Numbered from the stretch's first letter, positions 1-9,651 are shown. The stretch: DNA of 64,000 nt from Flavobacterium sp. J27 (GCF_004303025.1 NZ_PJQW01000013.1:76260-140259), one strand, 5' to 3'. A program made the numbers and translations. Notes: generated from the letters alone by a model not told the origin.

Positions 1-2087
1 AACCAATTTGAAGTTCCATTAGTCACAATCTGTAAAACAGAACCAGCAGGAATTAGAGTACTCCCATTATAAGTAATCTCAGCTTGATAAGGAGCTTCAC
101 TTGGATCGTCTCCTCCACCTCCCCATTTATTAGTTCTTATACCAGCTGCTGCTCCTGCTTCATATCTAGAATTTACAATTGAGAAAACCGTACCTGGTAA
201 AATATCAACTAATGTTGCTACTAAATATTCATCTTCTGCTCCACTACCATTAATTTGCCCGTCATAACCTGTAAAAATTAATTCTCCAGGTCTAAAAACA
301 GTTCCACCTGTAGCTGAATTTGAAGCTATCGCTAAAATATCAAAATTATATAATGACTCATCTGAATCGGAATTAGTAATAGTAATTGTATTGGTAAACA
401 AACCAGCTACAGCACTATTAAATGTAACTGTAAAGAATGTTGACCCTCCTGCAGCAATGGTACTTACACTAGGTTGCGTTATTGTAAATTCTTGCGGTAA
501 AGAAGTATCAGACAAAGTAATTGGCAAAGACAAACTCAAATCAGTTGTCCCAATATTTTGAATTACAAATGTTTGTATAATATTAGTATTAATTAATGTA
601 CTTCCGAAATTGGTATTATCAGTTGAAGAAGGAGTTGTGTCTCCATCAACTATGGTTACACCGTTACCAGTAACATTAATTTCTGGTCCAGAAGGTGGCG
701 TTCCACAAAAAACACTAACATCTTGAATATACCAAGGCGATGTAGTAGAAGAAGACTTTCTAAATCGAATATACACTGTAGAATAAACAGTGTAAGAAGA
801 TAAATCAACTGTGCATGATGTAGTTCCTCCACTAGTAGTATTTCCTAAATTATAGGTAGCAACAGTAGTAAAAGAACCTGTTTGAGTAGTTGTAGAAACT
901 TCAATAAATAAATCTTTAGCACTAGTATTAGTTGTTCTTCTTAAATCGAAAGTTAAAGAAGTAGGGTTAGATAAAGAAACAGTTGTTAAGTCTCCATTAG
1001 TTGCTCCAAAAACAGCTTCTCCACTAGAATAAGAGATTGAATTATCTAACCAACCAGATGGTGCACTAGAAAAAGTTGTTTGACTTAAACATGGACCTGT
1101 AGTTACTGTTAAAGTAGCTTCTGAAGAAGTTACATTTGTACAAGGAGCTGTACCCGATATGAGTACACGGTATAGATAACCATCCATTCCTAAAGTAGTA
1201 GCAGGCGTAGTATAACTATTTGAATCTATTCCAATATTTGACCACGTACTACCTCCATCAGTAGATACTTGCCATTGATATGAGGTAGCATTAGTAGCTA
1301 CAACATTAAAAGTAGCTGTTGCTCCTGTAGTAGTAGCTTGATTTGTAGGTTGTGTTGTTATTGAAACAGGATTAATTATGGTAACTCCTTGTGATACTGA
1401 ATTAGTAGACCAACAAGACCCATCAAATATTCTTACATAATATGTTCCTGAGGTCAATGCGGTATAAGAGGTTGTCGTAGGAAAAGAAGTATCTGTTCCC
1501 GTAGCATTCGTTTGCCAATAAGCGGTTGCACTTGGTGAAGAATATATTAAACTGGAAGAACCACAAGCGGAAGTAACGGAAATAGTACCACTTGGATCTG
1601 CTGGGGGCGTACAAGCAGAATAAGTTGTCCATGAAATATCATCAATTTTAATTTGTGCTCCAGAAGTTCGCAATTCTAAAACAACATTTCCCGATACATT
1701 AATGGGTTGGTTATACGTAACTACAGCATCTGAAGTAGGAGAAACAGTAATTGTCGCTCCAATTTGAGATCCGTTTACCCAAACTTGGATACTTCTACTA
1801 CTAGTTCCAGTAAAGGCACGAACATAAGAAAAATTCAAAACCCCCATTCCGCCTACATAAGTTGGAGAAGTTATGGTTCCTGAACCACTAGTACATATAG
1901 CTTTACCATTTAATGTTTGATCAGTTCTAGCAGCGGTTGCATTCCAAGTTACACCATCAGTACCTGTCCATGTTCTTGACAAATAAGTTCCGGTACTTGC
2001 TGTTGGAATATTGGAAAAATCTTCTAAACCTTGCGCACACGCAAAATACCCCATAAAAAGGGTAATTAGTAGTAATCTTAGCTTCAT
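1..2087 (-). CDS. Secreted Ig-like / choice-of-anchor multidomain protein, 5' part (runs off left edge)
   Basis: The frame is open from an ATG at 2087 to the window edge (about 695 codons, no stop), so the 3' end is missing. Residues 1-19 form a signal peptide (MKLRLLLITLFMGYFACAQ). An Ig/PKD-like region with the recurrent TSYQWQVSTDGGSTWSNIG pattern follows at about 240-330. A jelly-roll-like region lies at about 330-470. A choice-of-anchor D type domain (NFGSTLINTNIIQTFVIQN, then GTTDLSL) lies at about 490-580. The visible end (about 590-695) resembles a lamin-tail-like domain. Ser/Thr/Gly-rich composition is typical of exported Bacteroidota proteins. Such proteins often end in a type IX secretion sorting domain, but that part is outside the window, so the secretion route is an inference. 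No enzymatic domain is visible. It is divergent from recX. Confidence 0.85.
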   Translation of the reverse strand, partial: MKLRLLLITLFMGYFACAQGLEDFSNIPTASTGTYLSRTWTGTDGVTWNATAARTDQTLNGKAICTSGSGTITSPTYVGGMGVLNFSYVRAFTGTSSRSIQVWVNGSQIGATITVSPTSDAVVTYNQPINVSGNVVLELRTSGAQIKIDDISWTTYSACTPPADPSGTISVTSACGSSSLIYSSPSATAYWQTNATGTDTSFPTTTSYTALTSGTYYVRIFDGSCWSTNSVSQGVTIINPVSITTQPTNQATTTGATATFNVVATNATSYQWQVSTDGGSTWSNIGIDSNSYTTPATTLGMDGYLYRVLISGTAPCTNVTSSEATLTVTTGPCLSQTTFSSAPSGWLDNSISYSSGEAVFGATNGDLTTVSLSNPTSLTFDLRRTTNTSAKDLFIEVSTTTQTGSFTTVATYNLGNTTSGGTTSCTVDLSSYTVYSTVYIRFRKSSSTTSPWYIQDVSVFCGTPPSGPEINVTGNGVTIVDGDTTPSSTDNTNFGSTLINTNIIQTFVIQNIGTTDLSLSLPITLSDTSLPQEFTITQPSVSTIAAGGSTFFTVTFNSAVAGLFTNTITITNSDSDESLYNFDILAIASNSATGGTVFRPGELIFTGYDGQINGSGAEDEYLVATLVDILPGTVFSIVNSRYEAGAAAGIRTNKWGGGGDDPSEAPYQAEITYNGSTLIPAGSVLQIVTNGTSNW

Positions 2088-2200
2088 TGGTTAATAGCTT
2101 TAAAGATTTGGTTAATAACAAAATAGCCTTTAAAAGTAGACAAAAATATTTAATAATACCTATTTTTGTTCAAAATTAACTTTACTAAATCGTTAAGACT

Positions 2201-2680
2201 TTGAATAAAGAAAATAAGGCAAAGCTCTCATTACAAGATATTCTTACTAAAATGGAATATTACTGCTCCTATCAAGAAAGGTGTTACAAAGAGGTAGAAG
2301 AAAAACTTTTCTCATATCGGGTTACCTCATCTGAAAAAGAAACTATTCTTATCTATTTAATCGAAAATAATTATATTAATGAAGAACGTTTTGCAAAAAG
2401 CTTTACCAGAGGAAAGCACAACTATAAGCATTGGGGAAAATTGCGAATTAAAAACGAGTTAAAATTCAGAAATATCTCCTCAAAAATTATCGAATTAGCC
2501 TTACAAGAAATTGATGAAGAAAAGTATCTAAATAATTTTAATACTATTGCTGAGAAACATTGGCATACCATAAAAGAAAGAAAAGGACCTAAAAAAAATA
2601 AGAAATTTTCCGATTATTTTCTCCGTAGAGGTTATGAAAGCTATCTTATTTATGACAAACTACAAGAGTTAGACAAATAG
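2201..2680 (+). CDS. recX: Regulatory protein RecX
   Basis: 159-residue protein of the RecX family, which binds RecA filaments and limits RecA activity in the cytoplasm. The family signature is visible: an N-terminal three-helix module with YCSYQERCYKEVEEKL (about 21-36), then YINEERFAKSFTRGKHNYKHWG (about 57-78), then IKNELKFRNIS and a C-terminal FLRRGYESYLIYDKLQEL. The length is normal for the family. The likely start is TTG at 2201, because no ATG precedes the conserved N-terminus and the residue order matches family N-termini. A TATTTTTG -7-like box sits at 2161-2168. The gene is divergent from the large secreted protein and lies upstream of thiL in the same direction. No recA is visible nearby. 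Confidence 0.88.
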   Translation: MNKENKAKLSLQDILTKMEYYCSYQERCYKEVEEKLFSYRVTSSEKETILIYLIENNYINEERFAKSFTRGKHNYKHWGKLRIKNELKFRNISSKIIELALQEIDEEKYLNNFNTIAEKHWHTIKERKGPKKNKKFSDYFLRRGYESYLIYDKLQELDK

Positions 2681-2739
2681 CACTTTTTCTTTCTTTACAA
2701 TCAAAGACCAAAGAAATTAAACAATTATAGCATTAATAG

Positions 2740-2747
2740 TATCTTTG
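2740..2747 (+). promoter_or_regulatory. -7 promoter box of thiL
   Basis: TATCTTTG matches the Bacteroidota TAnnTTTG element and ends 13 nt before the thiL ATG. No convincing -33 TTG was found at the usual distance. Confidence 0.5.
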
Positions 2748-2760
2748 CAAAAAAAATCAC

Positions 2761-3807
2761 ATGTTAGAAGATAAAAATCAAAAAAAAACAAGCTTAGCTG
2801 AATTAGGAGAATTTGGATTAATAGATTATTTAACGAAAAGCATCGCTATTAATCAAGAATCTACCATTAAAAGCATTGGAGATGATGCTGCCGTGCTTAA
2901 TTTCTCAGATAAAAAAGCAGTCATCTCTACCGATTTATTAATCGAAGGTGTTCATTTTGACTTAGCCTACATGCCATTAAAACATTTAGGTTATAAAGCT
3001 GTAGTGGCTAACATTTCAGACATTTGTGCCATGAATGCAAAACCAACTCAAATTACAGTTTCTTTAGCCATGTCTAATCGATTTCCTTTAGAAGCTATTG
3101 AAGAATTATATGAAGGAATTAAATTAGCCGCTAAAATCTACAATGTAGATATTATTGGAGGCGACACTACTTCCTCACAAAAAGGGTTAATTATTAGTAT
3201 CACAGCTATTGGAGAAGTTGACCTAGATGATGTCGCTTATAGAAATGGTGCAAAACCAACTAATTTATTAGTAGTAACTGGAGATATAGGTGCTGCCTAT
3301 ATGGGTTTGCAGGTTTTAGAACGTGAAAAACAAGTATTTCAAGTTAATCCAAACAATCAACCCGATTTAGAACAATATTCGTATTTAATAGAAAGACAAT
3401 TAAAACCTGAGGCAAGAGCAGACATCAAAGAATTATTAGCCAAACTAGATGTTAAACCTACCGCTATGATTGATATTTCTGATGGACTATCTTCGGAAAT
3501 ATTACATTTATGCAAACAAAGTAATGTGGGTTGTAATTTATATGAAGAAAAGATTCCTGCGGATCCTCAATTAATATCAGTTTGTGAAGAATTTAATTTA
3601 GACATTACTACAATCGCCCTAAGTGGTGGTGAGGATTATGAATTACTCTTTACTATTGAAATGGAAGATTTTGATAAAATTAAAGCCAATCCCAATTTTT
3701 CAGTTATCGGTCATATAGTGGAAGAAAAAGAGGGTGTTCATTTAATTACGAGAGCAAATACCAAAATTCCTTTAAAAGCAAGAGGATGGAATGCTTTAGA
3801 AAACTAA
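2761..3807 (+). CDS. thiL: Thiamine-monophosphate kinase
   Basis: 348-residue ThiL, which phosphorylates thiamine monophosphate to thiamine diphosphate with ATP, the last step of the cofactor pathway. Family hallmarks are visible: GDDAAVL at about 40-46, STDLLIEGVHFD at 56-67, a GGDTTSS loop around 137, DISDGLSSE around 238 and SGGEDYELLFT near 290. These belong to the PurM/ThiL-type ATP-binding fold. The length is normal. It starts 13 nt after a TAnnTTTG box and ends at a bidirectional terminator shared with glyS. No TPP riboswitch is seen upstream, which fits a late-step kinase rather than a biosynthetic operon. Confidence 0.95.
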   Translation: MLEDKNQKKTSLAELGEFGLIDYLTKSIAINQESTIKSIGDDAAVLNFSDKKAVISTDLLIEGVHFDLAYMPLKHLGYKAVVANISDICAMNAKPTQITVSLAMSNRFPLEAIEELYEGIKLAAKIYNVDIIGGDTTSSQKGLIISITAIGEVDLDDVAYRNGAKPTNLLVVTGDIGAAYMGLQVLEREKQVFQVNPNNQPDLEQYSYLIERQLKPEARADIKELLAKLDVKPTAMIDISDGLSSEILHLCKQSNVGCNLYEEKIPADPQLISVCEEFNLDITTIALSGGEDYELLFTIEMEDFDKIKANPNFSVIGHIVEEKEGVHLITRANTKIPLKARGWNALEN

Positions 3808-3827
3808 ACTTTAAATATTACACAAAT

Positions 3828-3864
3828 AAAAATCCCAAATTGTATTAATTCGGGATTTTTTTAT
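3828..3864. terminator. Bidirectional terminator between thiL and glyS
   Basis: AAATCCC (3830-3836) pairs with GGGATTT (3852-3858), with further A/T pairing inside and T runs on both sides. It sits between convergent thiL and glyS. Confidence 0.8.
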
Positions 3865-3882
3865 TTAGTTATAAAACTATAC

Positions 3883-5427
3883 TTATTTCATTTTCATCAA
3901 CCAGTTTCTCATAGAAACTTCTCCATTGATAATTTCTCTTAGTTCTGTAATAGCAACACGCTGTTGTTCCATAGAATCTCTATAACGAATCGTTACTGTC
4001 TTATCTTCTAATGTTTGATGATCCACAGTAATACAAAACGGTGTTCCTAATGCATCTTGTCTTCTATATCTTCTTCCTACTGCATCTTTTTCATCATAAG
4101 CTACATTGAAATCCCATTTTAAATCTTCAATAATTTCTCTAGCAATTTCTGGCAAACCATCTTTTTTAACCAATGGTAAAACGGCTGCTTTAGTTGGCGC
4201 TAAAACAGAAGGTAAACGCAATACTGTTCTAGTAGAACCATCTTCTAAAGTTTCTTCTTGTAAAGCAGTAGAAAAAACGGCTAAAAACATACGATCTAAA
4301 CCAACAGAAGTTTCCACTACATAAGGAACATAACTAGAATTTGTTTCATTATCGAAGAATTGTAATTTCTTACCTGAATATTCTTCATGCGCTTTTAAAT
4401 CAAAATCAGTTCTGGAGTGAATTCCTTCTAATTCTTTAAATCCAAATGGAAAATTAAACTCAATATCAGCCGCAGCGTTTGCATAATGTGCTAATTTTTC
4501 ATGATCATGAAAACGGTAATTTTCAGCTCCTAAACCTAACGATTGATGCCAAGCCAAACGGGTTTGCTTCCAATACTCATACCATTGCATTTCCTCGCCT
4601 GGCTTTACAAAAAACTGCATTTCCATTTGTTCAAACTCACGCATTCTGAAAATAAATTGTCTTGCTACAATTTCATTACGAAATGCTTTACCCGTTTGCG
4701 CAATTCCAAAAGGAATTTTCAATCTTCCTGTTTTTTGTACATTCAAAAAGTTGACAAAAATTCCTTGAGCTGTTTCTGGTCGTAAATACAAATCCATTGC
4801 TGTATCAGCAGAAGCACCTAATTTTGTAGCAAACATCAAATTGAATTGCCTTACTTCTGTCCAATTTTTAGAACCAGACTCAGGACAAGCAATACCTAAT
4901 TCTTCAATCAATGCTTTTACATCAGCTAAATCATCATTTTCTAATGAACGAGCCATACGTTGCAAAATAGCGTTTTTTTGATCCAAATAACCCTTGACAC
5001 GCTCATTTGTAGTTACAAATTCAGTTTCATTAAAAGCGTCTCCAAAACGAACTTTGGCTTTTTCTATTTCTTTCTGCGCTTTTATATTGATTTTTTCAGC
5101 ATAATCTTCAATTAAAACATCAGCACGATATCTTTTTTTAGAATCTTTATTATCAATTAAAGGATCGCTAAAAGCATCTACGTGACCCGATGCTTTCCAA
5201 GTAGTAGGATGCATAAAAATTGCAGCATCAATCCCTACAATGTTCTCATGCATTTGCACCATTGCTTTCCACCAATACTCACGTATATTTTTCTTTAATT
5301 CGACACCATTTTGTGCATAATCATATACTGCACTTAGTCCGTCGTAAATTTCGCTTGACGGAAAAATAAATCCGTATTCCTTTGCGTGCGAAATTACATT
5401 TTTAAATAAGTCATCTTGTTTTGCCAT
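3883..5427 (-). CDS. glyS: Glycyl-tRNA synthetase (single-chain, alpha2 type)
   Basis: 514-residue class II aminoacyl-tRNA synthetase that charges tRNA-Gly. It is the single-chain alpha2 form rather than the alpha2beta2 form: the N-terminus contains SHAKEYGFIFPSSEIY, motif 2 reads FRNEIVARQFIFRMREFEQM, followed by MQFFVKPGE, and motif 3 contains VETSVGLDRMFLAVF. The C-terminal anticodon-binding domain starts near APTKAAVLPLVKKDG. The length is normal. The start MAKQDDLFKN is supported by a promoter box only 4 nt upstream, which leaves almost no 5' leader. It is convergent with thiL. Confidence 0.95.
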   Translation of the reverse strand: MAKQDDLFKNVISHAKEYGFIFPSSEIYDGLSAVYDYAQNGVELKKNIREYWWKAMVQMHENIVGIDAAIFMHPTTWKASGHVDAFSDPLIDNKDSKKRYRADVLIEDYAEKINIKAQKEIEKAKVRFGDAFNETEFVTTNERVKGYLDQKNAILQRMARSLENDDLADVKALIEELGIACPESGSKNWTEVRQFNLMFATKLGASADTAMDLYLRPETAQGIFVNFLNVQKTGRLKIPFGIAQTGKAFRNEIVARQFIFRMREFEQMEMQFFVKPGEEMQWYEYWKQTRLAWHQSLGLGAENYRFHDHEKLAHYANAAADIEFNFPFGFKELEGIHSRTDFDLKAHEEYSGKKLQFFDNETNSSYVPYVVETSVGLDRMFLAVFSTALQEETLEDGSTRTVLRLPSVLAPTKAAVLPLVKKDGLPEIAREIIEDLKWDFNVAYDEKDAVGRRYRRQDALGTPFCITVDHQTLEDKTVTIRYRDSMEQQRVAITELREIINGEVSMRNWLMKMK

Positions 5428-5431
5428 GTTG

Positions 5432-5439
5432 CAAAAGTA
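5432..5439 (-). promoter_or_regulatory. -7 promoter box of glyS, almost leaderless
   Basis: On the minus strand TACTTTTG matches TAnnTTTG and ends 4 nt before the ATG. Transcription would therefore start at or next to the start codon. The upstream -33 position carries only a weak TTTT. Confidence 0.5.
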
Positions 5440-5487
5440 AAAATAGGTTTTAAATATAGAAAAGATTTTTTGTGAATAATTTGAGTA

Positions 5488-6324
5488 TTATTCATATTCA
5501 AAAATAGTTGTGCCAATTTTACAGAAAGAATTGTAAATATTGATAATATATTTTCCTTTTATTGTTTTTTCAGCCTCTAAATCAACATATGTACAAACGT
5601 CTATATCTTTTTTATTATACATCGTTTCCGTTTTAGCACTGTAAACCAATCTGATATTGTCTTGTTCTAAAAAAGTATCTTCAACTGAAATAATCTGATT
5701 TTTAGGATTCACAACTTGTATATACAAATCTTTATTTCCGTTTCGAACAAACTCATTCCCTTCTAATGTGAAACAAACTCTAATTTGCTGAATTCTTCTA
5801 TTTCTAGATTTAGTATATAAATCAGATAAGATTTTAACACCTCTTACATTCAAATTAATTGCATTTAGATTTTCATGCTTTACTTTAATATATTTCTTTT
5901 TATCAGATTCTAATTGACCTAATAATTTTTTATTGTGAGTAATGGTATTATTAATAGCTATTATTTCTTCGGAGTCATCTGCAATTTTAGCTTTTAAAAT
6001 TGCAATTTTAGCGTCTGTATCTTTGGATTCTTTACCTGAAGAGGTACCTGGATTAGGACGATATTCTCTTGAATCAACCAAGGCTTTGTCTATAATTTTC
6101 CTTATTTCTGAAGAATCTTCGTTTTTCGTTACAGTAGTTACAGAATCGTATTTTCTAAGAATTTCATCAAACTGATTCTGCATTAATCTATTTTCTGTAT
6201 TAGATTGATCTATTAACTTATCATACTTTACAGAAATATTTCGATATCCAAAAAACAACAATAATACTAAAAGCACTAAAGCAGTGATAGAAAATTTCAC
6301 AATTGTTTCCTTTTTGGATATCAT
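5488..6324 (-). CDS. Unknown membrane-anchored coiled-coil protein
   Basis: I do not recognise this 278-residue protein. It has a short basic N-terminus (MISKKETIVKF), one strong transmembrane segment at about 11-26 (SITALVLLVLLLFFGY), then a charged region rich in heptad-like Glu/Lys/Ile (about 30-150). Part of this, DAKIAILKAKIADDSEEI, is likely coiled coil. The C-terminal part (about 160-278) looks beta-rich and globular, with CFTLEGNEFVRNGNKDLYIQ. The topology suggests a single-pass inner-membrane protein with a periplasmic domain. It lies between glyS and comF, divergent from comF, and probably has its own promoter. Any function would be a guess. Confidence 0.75.
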   Translation of the reverse strand: MISKKETIVKFSITALVLLVLLLFFGYRNISVKYDKLIDQSNTENRLMQNQFDEILRKYDSVTTVTKNEDSSEIRKIIDKALVDSREYRPNPGTSSGKESKDTDAKIAILKAKIADDSEEIIAINNTITHNKKLLGQLESDKKKYIKVKHENLNAINLNVRGVKILSDLYTKSRNRRIQQIRVCFTLEGNEFVRNGNKDLYIQVVNPKNQIISVEDTFLEQDNIRLVYSAKTETMYNKKDIDVCTYVDLEAEKTIKGKYIINIYNSFCKIGTTIFEYE

Positions 6325-6385
6325 TAATTTTAATTTTGATTAAATTAACTGAATTTTAAGTTTCTCTAATTTTATTATCGGTGTA

Positions 6386-7069
6386 ATGCATAAAAATCTG
6401 TTAAAGTTATTATTTCCAACACTTTGTTATGGCTGCAAAGACCTTTTATTAAACAATGAAAAAATAATTTGCTCATCCTGTATTCATGATTTACCCTTAA
6501 CACATCATCATTTATTAAATACTAATGATACTATGAATAAATTTTATGGCATAGTAGATTTGGAATTTGCCTATTCTATGCTGTACTTTCACAAAGAAGG
6601 TATTGTTCAAAATTTAATTCATCAATTAAAATATAAAGGAAAACAAGAAATTGGAACTTATTTAGGATTGAATTACGCCTTACTTCTAAAAGGATTAAAA
6701 GAAAAACATAAAATTGACACCATCATTCCTGTTCCTCTTCACCCTAAAAGACTAAAAGAAAGAACCTACAATCAAGTTGAAACATTTTGTATGGCTTTAT
6801 CCAAAGAATTAGATATTCCATATAACAACAATTTACTTTTTAAAAATGAATACTCTAAAACGCAGACCAAGAAAAATAAATTTGAAAGACAAGTTCGTAA
6901 TAAAAATTTATTTGAAGTACGAAATGGTTCTGAATTCAAAGGGAAACATTTTCTCTTAATTGACGATGTGATTACTACTGGAGCAACTTTAGAATCTTGT
7001 GCAAAAGCGTTATTAAAAATACCTAAAGCTAAAGTTAGTGTAATCACTATAGCTTATACGCAATCATAA
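6386..7069 (+). CDS. ComF family phosphoribosyltransferase-like protein
   Basis: 227-residue ComF-type protein: an N-terminal zinc ribbon (C14-x2-C17 and C29-x2-C32) followed by a type I phosphoribosyltransferase fold. The PRPP loop LLIDDVITTGAT lies at about 190-201, preceded by the family motif IIPVPLHPKRLKERTYNQ (about 114-131). ComF relatives are linked to DNA uptake in naturally competent bacteria, and in Bacteroidota the role is undefined. The length is normal. It is divergent from the coiled-coil membrane protein and followed by a lipoprotein gene in the same direction 69 nt away. Confidence 0.88.
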   Translation: MHKNLLKLLFPTLCYGCKDLLLNNEKIICSSCIHDLPLTHHHLLNTNDTMNKFYGIVDLEFAYSMLYFHKEGIVQNLIHQLKYKGKQEIGTYLGLNYALLLKGLKEKHKIDTIIPVPLHPKRLKERTYNQVETFCMALSKELDIPYNNNLLFKNEYSKTQTKKNKFERQVRNKNLFEVRNGSEFKGKHFLLIDDVITTGATLESCAKALLKIPKAKVSVITIAYTQS

Positions 7070-7138
7070 AAAAAATTAAAAAATTATGTTTAGACTAAAT
7101 ATAGTTGTTATTTTGTAACGCATTATTTCAAATTATAA

Positions 7139-8749
7139 ATGAAAAACATCTATTTTATTATAGTTACGCTAGTTTTAGGTTTGAGTATTTCAATCAGTAG
7201 TTGTGCCAAAAGAGGAACAATTAATGGTGGCGCAAAAGATACTATAGCACCTAAAATCATCTCTAGTAATCCAGAAAACTTCCACACAAATTTTCAGGGA
7301 AATGAAATTAAAATCACTTTTAATGAATTAATAAAGGTAAAAAACATTAATAAGCAATTAATTATTTCACCACCTTTAAAAAAACAACCTATAATCATTC
7401 CGCAAGGTAGTGCCAGTAGATTTATTTCTGTAAAAATACAAGAACCTTTAAATCCAAACACAACATATAGCTTTAATTTTGGACAAAGTATAACAGATAA
7501 TAATGAAGGAAATCCCTATTCTCAATTTAAATACGTTTTTTCGACAGGCAGTTATATTGACTCCCTTAGTTTGGTTGGAAAAATCAAGGACGCTTACGAA
7601 GAAAAACCAGACAACTTCGTTTCTGTTCAATTGTATGATGCTAAAACATTTAAAGATTCCACAGTATTTAATGAAACCCCTTTATATGTAACAAACACCT
7701 TAGATAGTTTAACCTTTTTTGCTTTAGAAAATTTAAAAGCAGGAGATTATAAAGTGATTGCATTAAAAGACAAAAACAACAATTTTAAATTTGATCCTAA
7801 GACAGATAAAATTGGATTTTTAGAACAAACTATTTCTTTACCAAATGATACTATTTATGAATTAGAACTTTTTAAAGAAATAACAACTTTTAAAGCAGAC
7901 AAACCGATTCAACAAACAAACAATAAGCTATTTATGGGTTTTCAAGGTAATCCCAAAAATGCAACAATAACAGCTGTTGCAAATAATGAGAATATCCCTT
8001 TAAAAATAACTAAATTTCCAGATAAAGGAAAAGATTCTATTCAATTATTCATTCCTATTGTAAAAGCAGATTCATTAGTTATAAATATTGAAAACGGTTT
8101 GTATTCTAAATCATTTACTACCAAGATAAAAGAGTTAAAAGAAACCGATTCTCTTTCCATTCAATCTCCTCTAAAAACGCTCAATTTTAGAGATTCTCTT
8201 ACATTAAAAACAAAAACCCCATTACTTTCTATAGATAAAAGTAAAATTAAATTAATAGACAAGGATTCAACATCTTTAGACTTTACTTATACTTATAAAG
8301 AGTTTGAACAAGAAATTGTTTTTGATTTCAAAAAAGAAGAAAATCAAAAATACACTATGGAAATACTTCCAAATGCTATTGAAGATTTTTACAACACTAA
8401 AAACGACAGTCTTTTATTTTATTTTGATACCAGAGCACTTTCTGATTTTGGTAATCTGAGAGTACAAGTTAAAAATAGCAATCGTTATCCTTATATTTTA
8501 GAGATTTTAACTGATAAAGGAGTTGTTGTTGCCTCACAAAGTAGCTACACAGATGCTCCAATATTTTTCGAATCTATTGAACCTCGTATTTATACATTAA
8601 GAATCATATACGACGACAACAAAAATGGAGTTTGGGATACAGGAAATTATTTAGAACAAAAACAACCTGAACAAATTATCTATTACTCTAAAAAAATAGA
8701 TGTAAGAGCCAATTGGGATGTAGAACAAGAATTTTTAATTGGAGAATAA
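7139..8749 (+). CDS. Lipoprotein with N-terminal Big_5-type Ig domain
   Basis: 536-residue predicted lipoprotein with lipobox SISSC (Cys22), so it is likely a lipid-anchored outer-membrane or periplasmic protein. Right after the anchor comes a Big_5-like Ig domain: DTIAPKIISSNPENFHTNF, then ITFNELIKVKN and FSTGSYIDSL (about 35-140). Later segments contain Asp-rich turns such as DKNNNFKFDPKTD and YDDNKNGVWDTGNY, which look like calcium-style loops in beta-sandwich domains. Proteins of this architecture are widespread and uncharacterised in flavobacteria. The gene ends 3 nt from the convergent amidase gene, with no terminator between. Confidence 0.8.
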   Translation: MKNIYFIIVTLVLGLSISISSCAKRGTINGGAKDTIAPKIISSNPENFHTNFQGNEIKITFNELIKVKNINKQLIISPPLKKQPIIIPQGSASRFISVKIQEPLNPNTTYSFNFGQSITDNNEGNPYSQFKYVFSTGSYIDSLSLVGKIKDAYEEKPDNFVSVQLYDAKTFKDSTVFNETPLYVTNTLDSLTFFALENLKAGDYKVIALKDKNNNFKFDPKTDKIGFLEQTISLPNDTIYELELFKEITTFKADKPIQQTNNKLFMGFQGNPKNATITAVANNENIPLKITKFPDKGKDSIQLFIPIVKADSLVINIENGLYSKSFTTKIKELKETDSLSIQSPLKTLNFRDSLTLKTKTPLLSIDKSKIKLIDKDSTSLDFTYTYKEFEQEIVFDFKKEENQKYTMEILPNAIEDFYNTKNDSLLFYFDTRALSDFGNLRVQVKNSNRYPYILEILTDKGVVVASQSSYTDAPIFFESIEPRIYTLRIIYDDNKNGVWDTGNYLEQKQPEQIIYYSKKIDVRANWDVEQEFLIGE

Positions 8750-8752
8750 TAA

Positions 8753-9520
8753 TTAAAACACAAGTTGAAAAGAATCTCTATCGTTCAAAAAATTGAGTTT
8801 TTCTCTTGTTTCTAGCATAGTCTCTTTGTGGATTTCGGTTATAAAGAAACCTTGTTCACTAGTACAATTCATAATTTCATTTCCAAGATAATCAATTACT
8901 TGCGAATTCCCTATATATTCTAAATCATTTTCATCTATTCCTATACGATTAACCCCAACAGTAAAAACCATATTTTCAATAGCTCTTGCTTTTAATAATG
9001 CATTCCATGCATTAATTCTTGGTTTGGGCCAATTAGCCACATATAATAGTAAATCATATCCCTCTACATTTCTACTAAAAACTGGAAAACGCAAATCATA
9101 ACAAATCAAAGGGCAAATTTTCCACCCTTTATAATTGATTATTTTTTTACTTTTACCTTTTGCATATATTTTATCTTCTCCTGCTAGTGAAAATAAATGT
9201 CTTTTATCATAAAACTCTAAAGAACCATTAGGAAAAACAAAAACCAAACGATTGTAGTAATGTTCATTCTCTTCAATAATTAGACTACCTGTAATTGCTA
9301 TTTGTTTTTCTTGAGCTGTTTTTCTTAACCATTGTATGCTATCACCATCCATTGTTTCAGCCACACCAGAGGGAGTCATAGTAAATCCAGTCGTAAACAT
9401 TTCAGGCAACACTAAAAGATCAAATGTTTCATCACAGGCATCTAAATATTCTTTCAAAAACTGCTGGTTTTCTGCTGGTTTTTGCCAAATTAATTTCGTT
9501 TGAAAAATAGCTATTTTCAT
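8753..9520 (-). CDS. Carbon-nitrogen hydrolase (omega-amidase/YafV-like)
   Basis: Nitrilase-superfamily amidase of about 255 residues. The catalytic triad is visible: Glu in VLPEMFTTGF, Lys in YDKRHLFS, and Cys in CPLICYDLRFPVF. The order and spacing match the branch that hydrolyses alpha-keto acid omega-amides (Nit2/YafV), which would detoxify alpha-ketoglutaramate or a related amide. The exact substrate is an inference. An upstream in-frame ATG at 9544 adds MPYFIPKK, but the conserved N-terminus starts at MKIAIFQTKLIWQ, so 9520 is preferred. It is divergent from the PfkB kinase gene and convergent with the Big_5 lipoprotein. Confidence 0.85.
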   Translation of the reverse strand: MKIAIFQTKLIWQKPAENQQFLKEYLDACDETFDLLVLPEMFTTGFTMTPSGVAETMDGDSIQWLRKTAQEKQIAITGSLIIEENEHYYNRLVFVFPNGSLEFYDKRHLFSLAGEDKIYAKGKSKKIINYKGWKICPLICYDLRFPVFSRNVEGYDLLLYVANWPKPRINAWNALLKARAIENMVFTVGVNRIGIDENDLEYIGNSQVIDYLGNEIMNCTSEQGFFITEIHKETMLETREKLNFLNDRDSFQLVF

Positions 9521-9620
9521 TTTTTTTGGGATAAAATACGGCATAAAATTAGGAAAATAAACTAATACTCTTAATTAAGTTTTACTTTATTAAAACCTTT
9601 AATGTTTTAAACTAAAGTTT

Positions 9621-9628
9621 TATCTTTG
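9621..9628 (+). promoter_or_regulatory. -7 promoter box of the PfkB kinase gene
   Basis: TATCTTTG matches TAnnTTTG and lies 23 nt before the ATG at 9652. The -33 region is only weakly conserved. Confidence 0.45.
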
Positions 9629-9651
9629 CAACTTATTTCAAAAAGTATATA

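Noticed and set aside
6772..7047. 91-codon minus-strand frame inside comF
   Set aside because: Antisense shadow of a clear ComF domain, with no supporting start or family match.
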